A stretch of DNA of 6,297 nt from the NCBI GenBank assembly GCA_013698215.1, contig JACCVJ010000254.1:1-6297 (forward strand), read 5' to 3'. Position 1 is the first letter of the stretch. Each line of letters starts with the position of its first letter. Below, piece by piece: positions 4,982 through 6,297 of this stretch. This DNA is from Tatlockia sp. (GTDB taxonomy: Bacteria > Cyanobacteriota > Cyanobacteriia > Cyanobacteriales > Chroococcidiopsidaceae). The notes under the pieces are model-generated. The model made no database searches, was not told the DNA's origin, and was given only the letters and a program-made list of their open reading frames with translations. The position numbers and the translations under genes were made by a program.

Positions 4982-5006
4982 ACAGAGCTAATTTATGCTC
5001 TGTTTT
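4982..5006 (+). terminator. Rho-independent terminator between the RNA candidate and rodA
   Basis: ACAGAGC (4982-4988) pairs perfectly with GCTCTGT (4997-5003) around an eight-base loop, and T continues to 5006. The T-run of four is short. It would end transcripts coming from pilT or from the structured RNA before rodA. Confidence 0.65.
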
Positions 5007-5030
5007 GCAATGTAATTACGGAAAAATAAG

Positions 5031-5057
5031 AGTAGTGCTATAAAACTTAAAACTACT
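5031..5057 (+). promoter_or_regulatory. Likely rodA promoter -10 within a short inverted repeat
   Basis: TATAAA (5039-5044) lies 33 bp before the rodA start and is flanked by AGTAGT (5031-5036) and its reverse complement ACTACT (5052-5057). No good -35 is visible (TTACGG at 18 bp spacing is poor). The flanking arms could be an operator, or chance in a short AT-rich stretch. Confidence 0.4.
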
Positions 5058-5077
5058 ACCTTTGACCTACTCGCCAA

Positions 5078-6297
5078 ATGCTACTGCGAAGTTTAGTATC
5101 TAAAATTCGTTCTCCCTACCTATTTGCACCCTGGAAGCAAATAGATTTATGGCTGCTGGGCTTATGCGTGAGTATAACGCTGTTTGGCGGCATGATGATT
5201 CGCAGTACCGAATTAAACCAAGGACTTACCGACTGGTGGCAGCATTGGCTTGTAGGCGGCGTAGGATTAACGATCGCTATGCTGATTGCTCGGTGGCGTT
5301 ACGAAAACTTGCTACAGTTGCATTGGATAATTTATGGCATTACCAATATCAGCTTAATAGCAGTAATGATAATTGGGACTACAGCTAAAGGAGCGCAACG
5401 CTGGATTACCGTAGGTGGCTTTAATCTCCAACCATCAGAATTTGCCAAAGTTGGAGTTATTATTACCTTGGCAGCAATTCTACACACCAAAACTGCCTCA
5501 ACAATTCCAGCTTTTTTAAAGGCTTTAGCAATTACGGCTGTACCTTGGGCTTTAGTATTTTTGCAGCCAGACTTAGGCACTTCTCTGGTATTTGGAGCGA
5601 TTACTTTGGGGATGCTTTACTGGGGAAATGCCAATCCGGGCTGGCTAATATTGCTAGTTTCGCCCCTTGTTTCGGTAATTTTATTTAATGTCTATTTACC
5701 TAGCTGGATAATTTGGACGATCGCCATGTCGATAATTGCTTTAGCTACCCTACCTTGGAAATGGATAGGAGCAGTAAGCGCCGTTGCAATTAACCTTGTA
5801 GCCGGAGAATTGGGCAGTTTGCTGTGGGGAGTATTAAAAGATTATCAAAAAGACCGGATTATTTTATTTCTCAATCCCGAAAAAGATCCCCTAGGTGGCG
5901 GCTATCATTTAATTCAATCGCGGATTGCGATCGGTGCGGGGGAAAAGTGGGGACAAGGGTTAAATAATGGTACTCAAACTCAGCTTAATTTTATTCCAGA
6001 GCAGCATACAGACTTTATTTTCTCAGCCATTGGGGAAGAATTGGGCTTTGCTGGCTGCTTAATGGTGTTATTGGCTTTTTGGCTAATTTGCTGGCGTTTG
6101 CTCCATATTGCCCAAACTGCTAAAGATAATTTTGGCTCGTTACTAGCCATTGGGGTGTTGTCAATGCTGGTATTTGAGGTAATTATCAACATTAGTATGA
6201 CTATCGGTTTAGCTCCGGTAACGGGCATTCCTTTACCTTGGATTAGCTACGGGCGATCGGCAATGCTCACGAACTTTATTGCGATCGGGATAGTAGA
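5078..6297 (+). CDS. rodA: RodA, SEDS-family peptidoglycan glycosyltransferase (3' end cut by window)
   Basis: RodA polymerises lipid II into glycan strands for cell elongation, working in the plasma membrane with a class B penicillin-binding protein. From ATG at 5078 the frame stays open for 406 codons to the window edge and probably lacks only about 10-20 residues. Family landmarks in order are AKGAQRWI (103-110), QPSEFAKVG (118-126), QPDLGTSLV (163-171), KDRIILFLNPEKDPLGGGYH (258-277), GQG (292-294), FIPEQHTDFIF (305-315) with the essential Asp at 312, EELGFAG (320-326) and PLPWISYGRS (385-394). About ten hydrophobic segments fit the multi-pass SEDS fold. The extracytoplasmic KDRI to HTDF loop resembles RodA rather than FtsW. 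The usual YGGS is YGRS here. The start is chosen because ATG precedes a short basic N-terminus normal for the family; no strong Shine-Dalgarno is seen. It follows a terminator, so it is probably transcribed on its own. Confidence 0.94.
   Translation, partial: MLLRSLVSKIRSPYLFAPWKQIDLWLLGLCVSITLFGGMMIRSTELNQGLTDWWQHWLVGGVGLTIAMLIARWRYENLLQLHWIIYGITNISLIAVMIIGTTAKGAQRWITVGGFNLQPSEFAKVGVIITLAAILHTKTASTIPAFLKALAITAVPWALVFLQPDLGTSLVFGAITLGMLYWGNANPGWLILLVSPLVSVILFNVYLPSWIIWTIAMSIIALATLPWKWIGAVSAVAINLVAGELGSLLWGVLKDYQKDRIILFLNPEKDPLGGGYHLIQSRIAIGAGEKWGQGLNNGTQTQLNFIPEQHTDFIFSAIGEELGFAGCLMVLLAFWLICWRLLHIAQTAKDNFGSLLAIGVLSMLVFEVIINISMTIGLAPVTGIPLPWISYGRSAMLTNFIAIGIV

Noticed and set aside
5149..5580. 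Open frames on both strands near the start of rodA
   Set aside because: They are out-of-frame shadows of rodA, whose own frame carries all SEDS motifs.
5980..6228. 82-codon minus-strand frame
   Set aside because: It is antisense to the conserved C-terminal half of rodA.

Overview
The window looks like chromosomal DNA from a moderately AT-rich cyanobacterium. Five perfect copies of the cyanobacterial HIP1 octamer GCGATCGC occur in 6.3 kb, where chance predicts about 0.1. The gene set fits this: a cyanobacterial-type NDH-2, a PilT2-like pilus motor and RodA. I see no transposase, integrase, CRISPR array, tRNA or rRNA.

Layout. The left edge holds the last 54 codons of an EAL-domain (c-di-GMP phosphodiesterase-type) protein on the + strand. 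Its stop codon directly abuts the stop codon of a convergent type II NADH dehydrogenase gene (168-1529, -). Two more minus-strand genes follow. One (1650-2042) encodes a 130-residue protein made almost entirely of four 24-residue motifs arranged as two tandem MshEN-like (GspE/PilB N-terminal, c-di-GMP-binding type) units. The other (2337-2708) encodes a small membrane protein with a strong Shine-Dalgarno and a clear rho-independent terminator. A 630-bp non-coding divergent region (2709-3338) leads to a plus-strand PilT-family retraction ATPase (3339-4664) with a proline-rich, internally repeated N-terminal extension. The 413-bp gap after it holds a candidate structured RNA of about 190 nt with its own perfect TATAAT box (about 4745-4931), then a hairpin terminator. 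Last comes rodA (5078 to the window end), cut off close to its C-terminus.

How they fit together. EAL protein, MshEN-repeat protein and PilT motor all point to c-di-GMP control of type IV pili and surface motility, although they are not one operon. MshEN normally sits on the pilus extension ATPase PilB. Here two copies stand alone in a small protein without an ATPase domain, near a gene for the opposing retraction motor. This is the most interesting protein-level observation. The unassigned structured RNA between pilT and rodA is the most interesting nucleic-acid observation. NDH-2 (respiratory or thylakoid quinone reduction) and RodA (peptidoglycan glycan polymerisation for cell elongation) are housekeeping genes with no evident link to the pilus theme.
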